Source of the DNA: Mesorhizobium sp. SOD10
GTDB lineage: Bacteria > Pseudomonadota > Alphaproteobacteria > Rhizobiales > Rhizobiaceae
Assembly: GCA_000824805.1 (NCBI GenBank)
Contig: CCNA01000008.1
Location: 85,108-149,107, forward strand
Length of the DNA: 64,000 nucleotides
Direction of reading: 5' to 3'
Each line of letters begins with the position of its first letter. Within the stretch, counting starts at the first letter, position 1. The position numbers and the translations under genes were made by a program. This document shows, in pieces, positions 63,829 to 64,000 of the stretch. The notes under the pieces are model-generated. The model was not told the DNA's origin and did not search any database. It was given only the letters and a program-made list of their open reading frames with translations.

Positions 63829-64000
63829 TTACCATTTGACGCTGAAACCGAGCTTGGCGCCGATCGATCGGCTGTCGCCGAACTCTTTGAGGCTCGATTT
63901 GGCGAAGGCCTCGCCGAAGACGGTGTAGCGATCGTCGGCCCAGGAGAGCGAGCCGCCGAGCCCCAGCCCGCCCCACAGCGGCTGGTCGTGCTCGTGGAAG
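63829..64000 (-). CDS. C-terminal beta-barrel end of an autotransporter-like protein (partial)
   Basis: The frame runs off the right edge and ends at TAA 63829-63831. The visible 56 residues alternate polar and hydrophobic residues (LGLGGSLSWADDRYTVFGEA, SIGAKLGFSVKW) and end in an aromatic residue, as the last strands of an autotransporter outer-membrane barrel do for BamA recognition. Passenger and full length lie outside the window. Confidence 0.7.
   Translation of the reverse strand, partial: FHEHDQPLWGGLGLGGSLSWADDRYTVFGEAFAKSSLKEFGDSRSIGAKLGFSVKW

Overview
The window is a GC-rich chromosomal segment that looks like a Hyphomicrobiales (rhizobial) alphaproteobacterium, most likely Mesorhizobium or a close relative. 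Supporting signs are the density of ABC and TRAP solute importers, a DUF1127 protein, an IalB-family protein, a RibH2-type lumazine synthase behind an FMN riboswitch, and a fused LplT-PlsC-Aas protein. I saw no rRNA, tRNA, CRISPR array, prophage or insertion sequence. Genus and all functions are inferred from sequence alone.

Layout. 1-2 kb: the tail of an unknown gene, a winged-helix/TPR regulator and a DUF1127 protein. 2-8.2 kb: a ribose-type ABC importer (ATPase, permease, binding protein) divergent from mtnK-mtnA, which suggests an importer for methylthioribose or a similar 5-deoxypentose. 8.2-10.7 kb: a nested palindromic repeat, FMN riboswitch, terminator and ribH2, then a class II fructose-bisphosphate aldolase and a small membrane-protein ORF that appears frameshifted. 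10.8-15.6 kb: an MgtC-family protein, a promoter with three identical-type palindromes, a 44-codon ORF, and the lysophospholipid-recycling fusion. 15.7-18.7 kb: a DapA-family lyase/deaminase, a P-loop kinase and a 2-oxoglutarate dioxygenase. 18.8-21.5 kb: metQNI (methionine import). 21.7-24.7 kb: an unusual operon of binding protein, DAACS symporter and Asp/Glu racemase. 24.9-33.5 kb: single genes (SDR without the catalytic Tyr, anmK, GNAT, MFS + Lrp pair, methyltransferase, LysR, HTH regulator + SDR pair). 33.5-39.8 kb: a branched-chain-amino-acid-type ABC operon with a hydantoin-racemase-like gene and an FCD GntR regulator. 40-42 kb: a small secreted protein and an ammonia-lyase-fold protein that lacks the MIO tripeptide.

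42.2-57.7 kb is the most interesting part. A sugar operon (SDR, class II aldolase, ribose-type ABC importer, PfkB kinase, second SDR) and a CoA-pathway cluster (acetoacetyl-CoA synthetase-like ligase, SCP-x-type thiolase, DUF35, MaoC, MFS, divergent thiolase) flank a GntR/UTRA regulator. The same long palindrome, TGGTTATAACCAGA, sits at the promoter of each cluster. This predicts one catabolic regulon joining sugar phosphorylation/aldol cleavage to beta-ketoacyl-CoA metabolism; its substrate is unknown.

57.8-64 kb: a decayed alpha/beta-hydrolase and about 0.8 kb without a credible gene, then a TRAP transporter whose small permease carries an extra TM2-like domain, and an IalB-family protein preceded by the C-terminus of an autotransporter-like beta-barrel. 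Four separate transporter operons place a GC-rich hairpin directly after the binding-protein gene, which would allow more binding protein than membrane components to be made.
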